Source: Hygrophila difformis
Lineage: Eukaryota > Streptophyta > Magnoliopsida > Lamiales > Acanthaceae
NCBI GenBank assembly: GCA_030278955.1
Contig: JAOANR010000004.1
Coordinates: forward strand, 496,001-560,000
Length of the DNA stretch: 64,000 nt
Reading direction: 5' to 3'
Below the pieces are notes generated by a model. It was not told where the DNA came from. It worked only from the letters and a program-made list of their open reading frames with translations, and ran no database searches. This document shows positions 45,317 to 56,616 of this stretch, in pieces. Position 1 is the first letter of the stretch. Each line of letters starts with the position of its first letter. The translations under genes were made by a program, and so were the position numbers.

Positions 45317-45646
45317 CTTGAAATGAAAAGTAAACCACATTCAAGACTTAGGAAAATTTTTAGGTTTTCAAAAATTTATGTTCATCAAAATGAACTCAAT
45401 GGCAAACATTTATACACAGAAATAGAATCTAAAACATATTGCTTGCATAAATTAGGTTGGGTTAACAATTTTATTTTATGAATTTATTCTGGATTTTAGA
45501 TTTCTCTAAATTCCAAAATTAATTTTCATTAAATATGATATTAACCCAACCGGGAACCTGGTTTTTGGAAGCTTTATCTTTCTTTTTGTTGGTTCCTCGA
45601 ATTCCTGCAAAACAATTATAAGAAAGCATTAGGTTTTCCCCAAATA

Positions 45647-45692
45647 TCAACATCCTCACATTTAGAGTCTTAGTACTCTAAATGTTCAATTG
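45647..45692. repeat. Polypurine-tract-like copy with hairpin, after pol
   Basis: TCAACATCCTCACATTT at 45647-45663 is identical to the LTR junction word. It overlaps an inverted repeat, ACATTTAGAGT / ACTCTAAATGT. Confidence 0.75.
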
Positions 45693-45766
45693 ATTTTTGG
45701 ATACTTCATCCCAATAAAAATAGGTGGAGCAAATAATAAATAAGTAAGTAGATATATGTATAATAT

Positions 45767-48700
45767 TTATTGAGCATAAGCCGGTTCTGTTGTCATTTGA
45801 GCTTCTTTTTCGGGGTCGAACTGCCCAAGATACTCCTTCAATCTGTGTCCATTCACTACCAGCTCTCCTTTGTCAGTTCGGATCCTGACAGCTCCACTTT
45901 CAAACACGTGCACCACTTCGTATGGCCCTTCCCATCTGGACTAAGCTTTCCGGGGAACAGCTTCAACCTAGAATTGAATAACAAGACATTCTGGCCAACA
46001 TAGAAGTGTTTAGACTTAACACGACGATCGTGTAACTTCTGGGTCCGCTCTTTATAAATCCTCGAGCTTTCATAAGCTTGCGCACGTATTTCCTCAATTT
46101 CATTGAGGTCCAACTTGCGCTTACTTTGTGCAACTCGTGAGTCAAAATTGAGCGTTCGTACGACCCAGTAAGCCTTATGCTCTAGTTCTACGGGCAAATG
46201 ACAGGCCTTTCCGAAGACGAGTCTGTATGGAGACATCCCAATGGGAGTCTTGAATGCAGTGCGGTATGCCCATAAAGCATCATTGAGCTTACGTGACCAA
46301 TCTTTGCGAGTTGTCCCCACAGTGGCCTCGAGTATGTGTTTGATTTCGCGGTTTGAGACCTCGACTTGACCACTGGTTTGGGGATGGTAAGGCGTGTCGA
46401 TCTTGTGGAGAATCCCATTTTTGCTCATAAGATTTGCAAATGCTTTATTAACAAAATGGGTTCCTCCATCTGATATGATCACCCTGGGTACACCAAATCT
46501 ATTGAAAATGTTATTTTTCAAAAATTTGACGACCTGGTTGCCATCATTGGTTGGCAGTGCAACGGCCTCAACCCACTTGGAAACGTAATCGACAGCTACC
46601 AAGATGTAATGGTTCCCATCAGATGTCGGGAATGGTCCCATGAAGTCAATACCCCATACATCGAAAATCTCGAGAGTGAGAATTCCTTGTTGAGGCATCT
46701 CATCCCTCTTGGAGATATTCCCTAGTCTTTGGCATCTGTCGCAAGCTTTAACAAACGCTCTGCAATCCTCGTAAATGGTAGGCCAATAAAAACCGCACTC
46801 GAGCACTTTATGAGCTGTTCGAGTGGGGCCATGGTGACCTCCATATTCCGACTCATGGCATTTCTTAGCGATTTGATAAGCCTCGTGCTCGGTTACACAT
46901 CGTCTAATAATCGAATCTGCACAATGCTTGAAGAGATAAGGATCTTCCCAGAAGTAGTTAACTACATCTCGGTTGAACCTTGCTTTGTGGCCCCTGCTTT
47001 GAAATGGTGGAATTATTCCGCATGCTAAAAAGTTAGCAATATCAGAAAACCACGGACAAGCTTGATCATGAAGATGCAAGGCAAACAGTTGCTCGTCCGG
47101 AAAATTCTCATTTACGGCTAGCTCATTTTTATCATTTTCTAGTCGAGACAAATGGTCAGCAGCACCATTGTCTCTGCCTTTTCTATCTTTTATTATAATG
47201 TTGAATTCTTGCAAAAAAAGTACCCACCTGATTAATCGAGGTTTGGCGTCTTGTTTGCTAAACAAGTATCTCAGCGCAGAGTGATCTGTGTACACTGTGG
47301 TTTTCGTACCAATAAGATATTGTCTGAATTTATCAAACGCAAAAACCACAGCATACATCTCATTCTCCGTGGTGGTGTAGTTAATTTGGGCCTCATTCAG
47401 GGCATGACTTGCGTAATGAATTACACAATGCTTCCCTTCCTTATGTTGCCCAAGAACTGCACCCACGGCGAGATCACTTGCATCACACATTACCTCGAAA
47501 GGCATTGACCAATCGGGTGGTTGCACTATTGGAGCAGAAATCAACATCTCTTTGAGCGTGTCAAAGGCTTGAACACACGCTTCATTTATTATGAAAGGAT
47601 TTTCTTTACAAAGCAAGTTAGTGAGCGGCTTGGCAATTTTAGAAAAGTCTTTAATGAATCTCCGGTAAAAACCGGCATGCCCTAAGAAACTCCTAACTGC
47701 TTTTATTGAATTAGGCAATGGTAGGTTTGAGATGACTGAGACCTTAGCCCTGTCGACTTCGATACCTGCGCGCGAGATGCGGTGACCTAACACTATTCCT
47801 TCGGTGACCATGAAATGGCACTTCTTCCAGTTCAAAACTAGGTTGGTGTCCTCACATCTTTTCAAAATTTGTGCAAGATTGGTCAAACATTCATCAAAAG
47901 TATCTCCATACACAGAGAAGTCATCCATGAAAACTTCAATGCATTTTTCGATAAATTCTGAGAAAATTGACATCATGCATCTTTGAAATGTGGCAGGCGT
48001 ATTACAAAGTCCAAAAGGCATGCGCCTGTACGCAAAAGTTCCATATGGGCAAGTGAATGTGGTCTTGTCGTGATCCTCGCTAGCTATCACAATCTGATTA
48101 TAGCCAGAGTACCCATCCAAAAAGCAATAGAACTCCCTCCCAGCCAACCGCTCTAGCATCTGATCAATGAATGGCAAGGGGAAATGGTCCTTCCTGGTAG
48201 CGGTATTGAGCTTCCGGTAATCGATGCAAACTCTCCAACCGGTCACTGGACGCGTCGCCACTTCTTCTCCTTGCTCATTAGTCATTACACAGATCCCCCC
48301 ACGTTTCGGTACGACCTGCACTGGGCTAACCCATTTGCTATCAGAGATAGGATAGATGATACCAGCATCTAAGAGCTTGATAACTTCTTTCCTTACCACT
48401 TCCTGCATATGGGGGTTCAGACGCCTTTGTGGTTGCCTTGAGGGCTTGTACTCCTCTTCCATTAAAATTCTGTGCATGCAAACAGAGGGGCTTATTCCTT
48501 TTATATCAGAAATGGTCCATCCGATTGCATGTACATATTTCTTTAGAATGTCTACCAGAGCTTTTTCTTGTTCTTGTGTCAGCTTGGCTGACACAATCAC
48601 CGGTAATCTTTTATGTTCAGCGAGAAAGACGTACTTAAGATGATCCGGAAGTATTTTAAGTTCAAGCTCTGGTGGGCATTCAACGGAAGGCAGTAATTTG

Positions 48701-48864
48701 CGAGAAATGGATGGGAAAGAGAGATCAGATTTACCTTCAGGATCCTGTGTTAGTACAGGATCCACTTCCTCCTCAGCGGTGCTTTCCTCTTCCTCCGGGA
48801 TGAACTCAACCCCATCGAATTCTTCAAGGTCCCCAGAGATAGGGTCCTCGAAGTGGACAGCGTT
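45767..48864 (-). CDS. Athila-2 pol: reverse transcriptase, RNase H, integrase
   Basis: A 969-codon frame (48765-45856) plus an open lead-in back to about 48864. RT words: [59 protein letters not shown] and the catalytic VFMDDFSV (about 47938). RNase [24 protein letters not shown]. Integrase: zinc site HHGPTRTAH and CDRCQ, catalytic Asp in GIDFMGPF and SDGGTHF, Glu in [13 protein letters not shown] one-base loss near 45947 shifts the last ~60 codons; the natural end is TAA at 45769-45767. The start is by shift from the gag-protease frame, not at an ATG. It copies the element RNA and inserts the product. Confidence 0.93.
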
Positions 48865-51239
48865 GCAGCTCCTTGGTTGCTCGCACCTTCAGGCTTCAGT
48901 ACCTGTTTTGAAACTTTGTTTGGCTCATCAGTCACAGAGTTTATGCTCTCATCCTCACTCCTACTTTCTATTACATCAAATATGGAACAAGATCCCTCAT
49001 TCGGAAACTTCTGCAGCTGTTCCATGTCAAAGGCGATTTCTTTATCATCGACCCTCAATGTGACTCTTCCAGATTTGGCATCGATCAGTGCACCGCCAGT
49101 GGCCAGAAACGGGCGTCCCAGGATAAGTGGCATTTCAGAGTCCTCTTCGATGTCGAGGATGATGAAGTCAACCGGGAAAAGAACTTGACCGGTTTTGACT
49201 ACCACATCCTTGAGGATTCCTACGGGCTTTGTGATTGATCTGTCTGCAAGCTGCAACTTCATCTTGACTGGTTCAATCTCCCCGAGCCTTAGGCGAATTG
49301 CCATGGCTAAGGGCATCACATTGATGCTGGATCCTAGATCACATAATCCCATGATCACTTTAGCCTTCCCAATCTGTACTGGTAGCGTGCAACATCCAGG
49401 GTCTTCTTTCTTTTCGGGCAGTTTCTTCTGAACTATGGCACTGCATGTGCTGTTGAGAACAATCACCTCCTCCTGCTCTACCTGCCTTTTCCCTGAAATC
49501 AATTCTTTCAAGAACTTAGCATAGGTGGGCATTTCTGAAATCATTTCCACGAGAGGAATGGTTATCTCTACAGACCTTAACCGTTCTAGAAATTTCTTGA
49601 ATTTAAGGTCATGTTCCTTATTTTTAAGACGTGCTGGGTATGGCACCCTTGGCATGTACTTATTATTGTTTGTTTTTGGTGGTAAAGAGAAGGAAGTTGT
49701 ACCTTCAACCCTACCCTTTTCAGCTCCCTTTGCAGCTTCAGCCTGCGAAATAGCTGTTTCTGATTTGTCCTCGACCAGTCCAATACCGTCTCCTCCTTCA
49801 ATCCTTTCATTTTCTTTTTCACCCTCCACTGGATCCTTTTCCTCCTTGGCCGTCTCTTTTCCATGTCCAACAATTCCTTTTAGAGTCTTGCCTCCCCGCA
49901 ATGTGATTGCTTTACACTGCGGGTTAGCTTCAGTACTGCTTGGAAGTGTTCCTTTCCCCCTGTTCTGTAGTTCCTTGGCCAATTGGGTGACTTGCGTCTC
50001 CACATTCTTGATTGATGACTGCAGTTGTTGGTTTATATCCTTCTGGTTGGCTATAAACTCAGTCATCAAGTTCTCCAGACGAGATGGTGGCCTTTGGTTA
50101 TATTGTTGATTCTGATCAGGTTGGGATTGGAAATTCTGGAAATTCTGGCCTTGGTTCTGATAAGGCCTTTGTTGGATTTGAGTTTGGAAATTCTGATTCT
50201 GATTTTGAAAGTTCTGCACTCTTTGCTGGACGAATCCTTGATTCTGAGGTCTGAAGTTTTGCTGTGGGTTTTGATTTGCGAACTGGTTGGGCTGGTTTGG
50301 CTGCAACAAATGCGCATTAAGTGCATTGTTTTTGGAATAAGAGAGGTTGGGTTGGCGATTTTGGTAGTTCCCGGCATAATTACAACTCTCGGTAGCTATC
50401 TGTTGGCATGTATCAGTTGGATGAGGTCCCTGACACAGTCCACAGACAACTCCTGATTGCTGTGTTTGAACTTGGTCTGATGAGGTTCCTGCCTGAGAAG
50501 CGTCTATTCCCTTCCCTTTATCCTGGCTCAGCTGTATCGCAACTACCTGTTCTTGCAATTTTTCAAAATCTGTTTTCCCTTCACTTACAGCAAAGACCTT
50601 TCTAGGAGGATCCTCCTTCCTATCGTCTGTGTTTAGGATGGATCTGTTGACAGACATTGTCTCAATCTTCTCCCAAGCTTGGTCCATAGGCAGGTGGAGT
50701 AAATGTCGTCCGCCAGCAGTGTCTAACATTGTTCTCCATGGATGGGTGAGTCCTCCGTAGAATTTCCTCAATTGCTCCCATGGTGCGTACCCGTGTTGGG
50801 GGCATCGCCTGATGAGGCCCAAGAATCTTTCTTTCGCATCATATAATGATTCGTCTGGCTTCATTTTAAAATCTCCAATCTTAGCTCGTCCTTCCTCAAT
50901 CTTTGATTCTGGAAAATACTTCAGCAAAAAACTCCTCACCAAGTCTGCCCAAGTGCTCCTCTGATTGATAGGCAATGACTTGTACCAGTCCCTGGCACCA
51001 CTATATAAAGAAAATGGAAACAACATTAGCCTAATAGCATCAGGAGAGACTCCCTGATTTTTGATCGTGTCGCAGAGCTCCAGGAAGGTCTGGAGATGAT
51101 CATGAGGGTCCTCATGATTTGCACCGCAGAACTGATTGTTTTGCACCAAATTAATGAGTGCCGGCTTGAGCTCGAAATTGCGTGCGGGAAAGTGTGCTCT
51201 CCCAGGTCCATCCAGATAGGGCTCTACTATTGGTTGCAT
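48750..51239 (-). CDS. Athila-2 gag and protease
   Basis: An 829-codon frame from the ATG at 51239. The gag core has [40 protein letters not shown], and a zinc-knuckle-like [13 protein letters not shown], then an Asn/Gln-rich stretch (50400-50080). Protease has [14 protein letters not shown] and [15 protein letters not shown]. Athila proteases carry DLGS instead of DTGA/DSGA, as here. The frame leaves the true reading near 48870, and pol continues in another frame with 16 bp of overlap at the ends. Confidence 0.9.
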   Translation of the reverse strand: MQPIVEPYLDGPGRAHFPARNFELKPALINLVQNNQFCGANHEDPHDHLQTFLELCDTIKNQGVSPDAIRLMLFPFSLYSGARDWYKSLPINQRSTWADLVRSFLLKYFPESKIEEGRAKIGDFKMKPDESLYDAKERFLGLIRRCPQHGYAPWEQLRKFYGGLTHPWRTMLDTAGGRHLLHLPMDQAWEKIETMSVNRSILNTDDRKEDPPRKVFAVSEGKTDFEKLQEQVVAIQLSQDKGKGIDASQAGTSSDQVQTQQSGVVCGLCQGPHPTDTCQQIATESCNYAGNYQNRQPNLSYSKNNALNAHLLQPNQPNQFANQNPQQNFRPQNQGFVQQRVQNFQNQNQNFQTQIQQRPYQNQGQNFQNFQSQPDQNQQYNQRPPSRLENLMTEFIANQKDINQQLQSSIKNVETQVTQLAKELQNRGKGTLPSSTEANPQCKAITLRGGKTLKGIVGHGKETAKEEKDPVEGEKENERIEGGDGIGLVEDKSETAISQAEAAKGAEKGRVEGTTSFSLPPKTNNNKYMPRVPYPARLKNKEHDLKFKKFLERLRSVEITIPLVEMISEMPTYAKFLKELISGKRQVEQEEVIVLNSTCSAIVQKKLPEKKEDPGCCTLPVQIGKAKVIMGLCDLGSSINVMPLAMAIRLRLGEIEPVKMKLQLADRSITKPVGILKDVVVKTGQVLFPVDFIILDIEEDSEMPLILGRPFLATGGALIDAKSGRVTLRVDDKEIAFDMEQLQKFPNEGSCSIFDVIESRSEDESINSVTDEPNKVSKQVLKPEGASNQGAATLSTSRTLSLGTLKNSMGLSSSRRKRKAPLRRKWILY

Positions 51240-51757
51240 GAAGTCTGCTGCTGCTTGCTGCTGTTGTTGATTTCCTTTTCAGCTTGGTTCTGGTACTGTT
51301 GGTGGTAATTGGGAAATTGCTGGAAGTTATGTGGATATTGTGGGTTGTTCTGAAACTGAGCTGGATTGAAAGCTTGGTTTTGGTATTGTTGGTTTGGTAT
51401 GTTTTGGTTTTGGTGAAATTGGTTTAGGGGTGGTGGTGGTTGTTGGTGGAATTGCTGGTATTGTTGCTGATTGGGATTTGGTAGATTCTCCTCTTCGTTG
51501 GCACGATTAGGATGTTCTACCATTCCTCCGTTAGCTCCATTACCAGGGTTATTTGGTGGTTGGTCTATGGGTAAGATCGGGGGAATGTTCTGGTTATCTG
51601 CCATGTCTGATAGATCGCTGCTCGATGTTTCGGGTGAAGTGCGGGTCCGACGCTCCTTCTCTTTCCGTCTTCTGGCTTCTGCCCTCAGTTGGCGAGCGGT
51701 CCTTTCTATTTCTAGATCGAACGGTAGCTCCGGGAATGTGTTCCTCCTCCGTTGCAT
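51227..51757 (-). CDS. Athila-2 gag N-terminal part (separate frame)
   Basis: A 176-codon frame from the ATG at 51757, about 160 nt after the LTR. It starts MQRRRNTFPELPFDLEIERT, then a basic stretch, then a Gln/Asn/Pro-rich tail. It is homologous to the DPEIERT-type start of Athila-1 gag. Its frame closes at 51227 after a shift within about 51240-51300; the main gag frame opens at 51239. In relatives this is one continuous protein, so a frameshift has split it. Confidence 0.8.
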   Translation of the reverse strand: MQRRRNTFPELPFDLEIERTARQLRAEARRRKEKERRTRTSPETSSSDLSDMADNQNIPPILPIDQPPNNPGNGANGGMVEHPNRANEEENLPNPNQQQYQQFHQQPPPPLNQFHQNQNIPNQQYQNQAFNPAQFQNNPQYPHNFQQFPNYHQQYQNQAEKEINNSSKQQQTSCNQ

Positions 51758-51886
51758 AAGCAGTTGGTATCAAGATTTTGACAGTACCTGTACAATCCCC
51801 AAGTTAGTGATGGTTTGACAGTATATACAAAAACTATCTATGAGTAAATCAGGAGTGTAATTCTCCTAGTAAACGGCGCTGCATCC

Positions 51887-51904
51887 TCCCCGGCAACGGC
51901 GCCA
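51887..51904 (-). promoter_or_regulatory. Athila-2 primer-binding site
   Basis: The minus strand reads TGGCGCCGTTGCCGGGGA, the classic Athila primer site, 9 nt after the LTR end. It fixes the orientation of the element. Confidence 0.95.
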
Positions 51905-54509
51905 TGAAACTTTTGACGAGTTTCGCTAACACGAGTAATTTTCTGAAATATCAGGTGTGGATTTATTAAATGAAAAGAGTTATGATTTAGGGAAGGAGTT
52001 TAAGGATATGTTAAGATTTCCCTTTTTATTACTCATGTGGGGTGTTTTAATTGCAAACGGCACTGTGGTCCTCCCTGCCATGAAACTTTTGACAAATATC
52101 ACGGTGCAACTGGGATTGACCTTCAGTCTGTCACCCTGAAAGTCCCTGGTATCTGCGCCACGATACTTCTCATAATTTCATGTCACGAAAGCACCTGCCA
52201 TGAAGCTTTTGAACATCTTCCCACTGTATGAGTATTTTCCCAAAATATTGTGTTTTTATTTACTCGTGTCACGAAACTGTGCATCCCGAAAGCGCACGGA
52301 GTCAAAAATTGCAGTAATTTATAGTAAGTACCGGATCGTTCACTGGAGGATGTGCGATGGAAGCAGGGCCCACGTCGTTTACTAAGATTTTCCACTCGGT
52401 TACTCGTTTCAAGTTTTGCGAGGGTTTCTATCAACTACTTGACATAATTTAAATCCAGATCTTGAAAGCAGTAAAAATTATTCTACAAAGCATGGTAAAC
52501 TAGATCGAAGAAGGCAATTAAATCTATACTACGAAAGCAATATAAAATTATGCTACACTATCTAGAAAGCAGGTTTAAATATGACAGAAGGGACAGGGAG
52601 GAAATAATAAAGATTGGACAAGATTCAGATGAAACATAGTTAAACTTCCATTTTTATACACAGATCTTAGCTTGGGATAATCCTCTAGTTAGCTAACTCT
52701 CATGCTTTCTATACCATGTTCCCTTTAACAGACAGGTACTTATGGTGAGAGTTTACATGCTCTTACGACCTCAATTTCTAAGATACCACAGACTCACAAC
52801 TGCCCTCACATGGCCATGCTAAGGCGTATCATTCATCTGTGGTGGATAAGCAACACCTAACATATCATTAGTTGACATGCCAAGTACTCCTGTCATTCCC
52901 CCATGTCACACCCAAAGTTTCAAATCAAGCCTCAAACCATTCCATAACTCTCAAACCTTTTAACAGATGGACAGCCCCTAATTCTTCCGAGTGACCTCTA
53001 TGAAAGCATTTAAAGGAAAGCAGTAAAGAAAGCTGTAAAGAAAGCATTTAAATCTATCACTCGGAAGCATTAAAAACGTCTCTTTCCGTTAGTATAAAAG
53101 AGCCCCTGGTCTTGGTGACCAGATGCAGATCAAGAACCCCCGAGATATCAATAGCCACAGGGCTTACAACATCTGGGTAGTTATGAGATACAAACTAAAT
53201 GAAACAGATCCATAAATGAACCTATTCCGGATGTACTCACTCAAGACTCAATTCTAGACTTTGGCAGAAGAAGATAGTATTCGAAGGAATACTCGACCTT
53301 ACCTTAGAAATTCACCAAGGCCTATATGTTATTCCTCTAGTATTATTTATCACATCTCATCTATACCCAAGTGGATATTGATTTGATGCGATATCTAATA
53401 CAAGATTTCCAACACACAGCAATTTTGAGAAACCAATTGATATTTGAAAATCATTCCCTAGACAGGTACTAAACTCTCAATTAAAACACAGATCCTTTCA
53501 GTCTAGATGAGACCTAATCGCTGACCCTGCTTCTAAGCTCTCAAAATCAACCCCCAGTGGAAGATGAATTAGTCATAACTGTTGAATTTATCCCTTACTC
53601 AGATCCGGATTTTATAAAGGAATTTTTGTTGGAAGTTTATTATGCAACATCAGATTTAAATCAAGACTTCTGTGTCCAAGGGGAAGGATCCCCAAAATAG
53701 CAATAAGACCAGAACATCTACATAATAGTATCATGCATACAAGTATATGAAAAGGAAAATAAAAGACCCCAAAATATAAGGTGGGGTTAGACAGAATGTG
53801 ATACACAAAGATGGATTAGCCTAAGATGAGAAGAAATTGGCTAAAAGGGTGCCAGAGATAGTTGAGGTTTTCCGGACTGCAAACATCTGCTGTCCGGTTC
53901 CCAATTATCCCAGATGAATGATTGTAGACAGAAAGAATCCCAATCAACGGTGACCGCCGTCATTTAGTTTTCTTTTGTCTGTGAGTGGAAGAAAAACCCA
54001 CATATTTCTTGCTGTAATATGTCTTAACTGATGTTGGTCGGCATCAGTTAATACCATTGCAACTTGAATTCAGGTTGAGAAATTAAGATAAGGAGAATTA
54101 AAACTGTATCTGATTAGGAATTGGCTGAGTGACTAATCGAAACTCTTAGTGAAGAGAACGCTCGCCGAAGCTTCCACCAACCACTAACCAGACCATGCAA
54201 AATAATTGATAATGATTAACACACAGAAGACGGGTTAGTCGATATCCCTGTGAAAGGACCTTTCACCAACATTAATCTGTGGTGTTTCTCATTATCCGTT
54301 CATACACACAATGAAAGAGAAAAACATAAAAGTAAGAAAATATTTTTGGTATTGTGTGGGTGTTAAGCACATAATAAGTAGACACTAATGGGTTGAAATG
54401 TGTAATGGATAAAGTTAGGTGAAATGGGCCTAGGCCCAATACACCCATGCAACTTACACAAATCATGAAAGAAAATATTTTTGGAGTTTTCAAAATAGAA
54501 GGGATAGTT

Positions 54510-54955
54510 CAATTCGAATTACTGGGGTAATTCGAATTGAGAATGCATGAAGAATGAAGTATGATCTTACCCAATTAATCCTTGCAAAGGAATGAGATAT
54601 CATCTAATTCGAATTGGACAACTCGAATTGATGAAGTCCTTTCCTTGCTCAAAATTGACTAAGGCATGTACCTCAAGAGGAAGGTGAATTCGAATTGTCC
54701 AGCAATTCGAATTAATTCGAATTGGACAATTCGAATTGGTAAGAGATGGAAAAATAAACTAAGGCATGAATGGGTGGTATGCAATACAATGTGGTTTCTC
54801 ATGCCAATTCGAATTGTGTGAACCAATTCGAATTAATTCGAATTAGAGAATTCGAATTGGTTGGAAACCTCATGAAGAAATTTTTGGTTGTGCAATTCGA
54901 ATTTCTTAGGCAATTCGAGATAATTCGAATTGCCTCAATTCGAATTACACATTTT
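54510..54955. repeat. AATTCGAATT array, distal, in Athila-2 right LTR
   Basis: Same as 35552-35997 with a few base changes; the palindromic words are kept. Confidence 0.92.
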
Positions 54956-55814
54956 CAAACACTAACAATTTTTGTTCTCACAAGTATGGGTTAGGTGTAC
55001 ACTGTGCTTGTAATGATGGGTTTAGATTTACCAAATCCCTCATCTCACATCAGTGTCACTTCACAGCCACCCTAGTGAGGTTTTCAAGAAATAAACAAAC
55101 ACATGTCCAGTGGGTATTGGCAAGATTCAAACCCTATTTCTACAAACAAAGGATTCAAAGATCAAAGAACCTAAAACATCTAGTTATCTAAGAACTACAT
55201 GAATAAACTAAGAACACTCAAGTTATCTAAGGCAGCAAGAAAACATAACCAAGGCAGAAAAATAAGACATAAAAGTAAACTCTAACAGACCCTAAAAACA
55301 TCTAAAACCTAAGAACACTTATTTGAAGCTCAAAGGCACAAAATCAAGCCAAAAACCCACCAAACATGCATTTATTGAGTTCGAATGTCAACTAGGACAT
55401 AATAAATGTAACCTAGTTGAAACAAACAAACATGCCAAGCATTTATTTCTAAAGAAAGCATTAAAGAGTGTCAAAACACATGAATAACACCATTTCTGGA
55501 AATTTTTCTTGTATTGACACTTTGAAAGCAAAATAAAGAACCCAAAACCATCATTAACTTGAAGGTAGGGTTTATTCTAACTAGAAAGCATGTAAAAATC
55601 TGGAAATGGCTACTCTAAGGGTTACACAAACTGCTTCTATACTAAACTAAGATCAAAGCATGTAAAAACTATACTACTTGCAAGAAAAATAAACTAAACT
55701 AAACTAAACTACCTACCTAACCCTTAAGGGGTGTGGAACCTCCTGCTGTTCTTTTTGTCCCAGCTGCTTTTTGGTTAAAATTCTTGATCCCCTTGTTCTG
55801 TTGTGGAAGGTCTG

Positions 55815-55823
55815 CTTTTATAG
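55815..55823 (-). promoter_or_regulatory. TATA box of Athila-2 5' LTR
   Basis: The minus strand reads CTATAAAAG, about 60 bp after the proximal array. Expected to drive the full-length transcript. Confidence 0.75.
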
Positions 55824-55883
55824 ACAAATTTCGAAACCCTAGGCCCACCAATGTTGTGCTCATGCTCCACAGCTTCAATGAGT

Positions 55884-56280
55884 GAAGTTCGAATTATCTC
55901 AATCAATTCGAATTAATTCGAATTGTGAGATCTCTTCCTTGAGCTGGAAATGTGGCCTTCAGTTGTCAATTCGAATTGTTGTGAAGAATTCGAATTGATC
56001 TTTTCTCGAATTGGATGAGGGTTTCTGCTTGGCTTCCTTGCATTTGTTTGGCAATTCGAATTGTTTGTGCCAATTCGAATTAATTCGAATTAGACAATTC
56101 GAATTGCACTTCTTCTTGCCTTTGGGTTCCTTCTCTTCATTCCCTAATTCGAATTATTCAAGACAATTCGAATTAGCTCTTCTGCATCCTTCCAAACACT
56201 TAACCACTTCTTGTTCTCTTCAGCAATTCGAATTGTTTGTGCCAATTCGAATTAATTCGAATTGCACAACTCGAATTGTG
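55884..56280. repeat. AATTCGAATT array, promoter-proximal, in Athila-2 right LTR
   Basis: Same as 36927-37320. One word that is broken in the left LTR (TTCAAATT at about 37031) is intact here (TTCGAATT at about 55989). Confidence 0.92.
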
Positions 56281-56616
56281 CTTCAACACTTAGCCAAAAT
56301 TCAGTTGTGGGATTTTCAATCTTTTTCCCATCTTTTTGGATTTTTGTGGGTTATATTATTCTTTTGCCCATCTTTTCATTCCTTTTTCTTTTCTTTTTCC
56401 TTTTTTCATGTTTTTGGATTTTTCTAACACAAATACAATTTAAAATTGCATATTTTGTGTCTTTTTATTACCGGCTCGATGTTTTTACAAACTAGCATTA
56501 ATCTGTTAAATTCAACTGCTTTCTTATTACAATAAGATGGAAACACGATCAAAATGTCCGTCTCAGACACGGAAATGGATTGAAAATAATGGTCAATTTT
56601 GGCCATTATCAATGCA

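Larger units (their letters stand above)
32953..56611 (-). mobile_element. Athila-2: 23.66-kb Athila-type retrotransposon with 4.7-kb LTRs
   Basis: The complete element lies in minus orientation in the RT gene of Athila-1, with a 5-bp duplication ATGCA. Order on the minus strand: 5' LTR (56611-51914), primer site, gag and protease, pol (RT, RNase H, integrase), a ~2.5-kb spacer holding a palindromic array and a promoter-like segment, a long post-pol ORF, 1.6 kb non-coding, 3' LTR (37653-32953). Domain order and motifs place it in the Athila lineage of Ty3/gypsy. The LTRs differ at about thirty places by eye (about 99.3 percent identity). Athila elements as I know them are about 10-14 kb with 1-2 kb LTRs, so this copy is very large. 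Frameshifts and stops make it non-autonomous. Confidence 0.95.
51914..56611 (-). repeat. Athila-2 5' LTR (4698 bp)
   Basis: Partner of 32953-37653. It holds AATTCGAATT arrays at 54510-54955 and 55884-56280, a TATA box CTATAAAAG at 55823-55815, and the degenerate junction copies at 52053-52213. With the start near 55785, U3 would be about 0.8 kb and R-U5 about 3.9 kb. No gene is seen in it. Confidence 0.95.

Noticed and set aside
47251..50456. Plus-strand ORFs of 85-194 codons opposite Athila-2 gag and pol
   Set aside because: They are antisense shadows of recognised gag, protease and pol domains.
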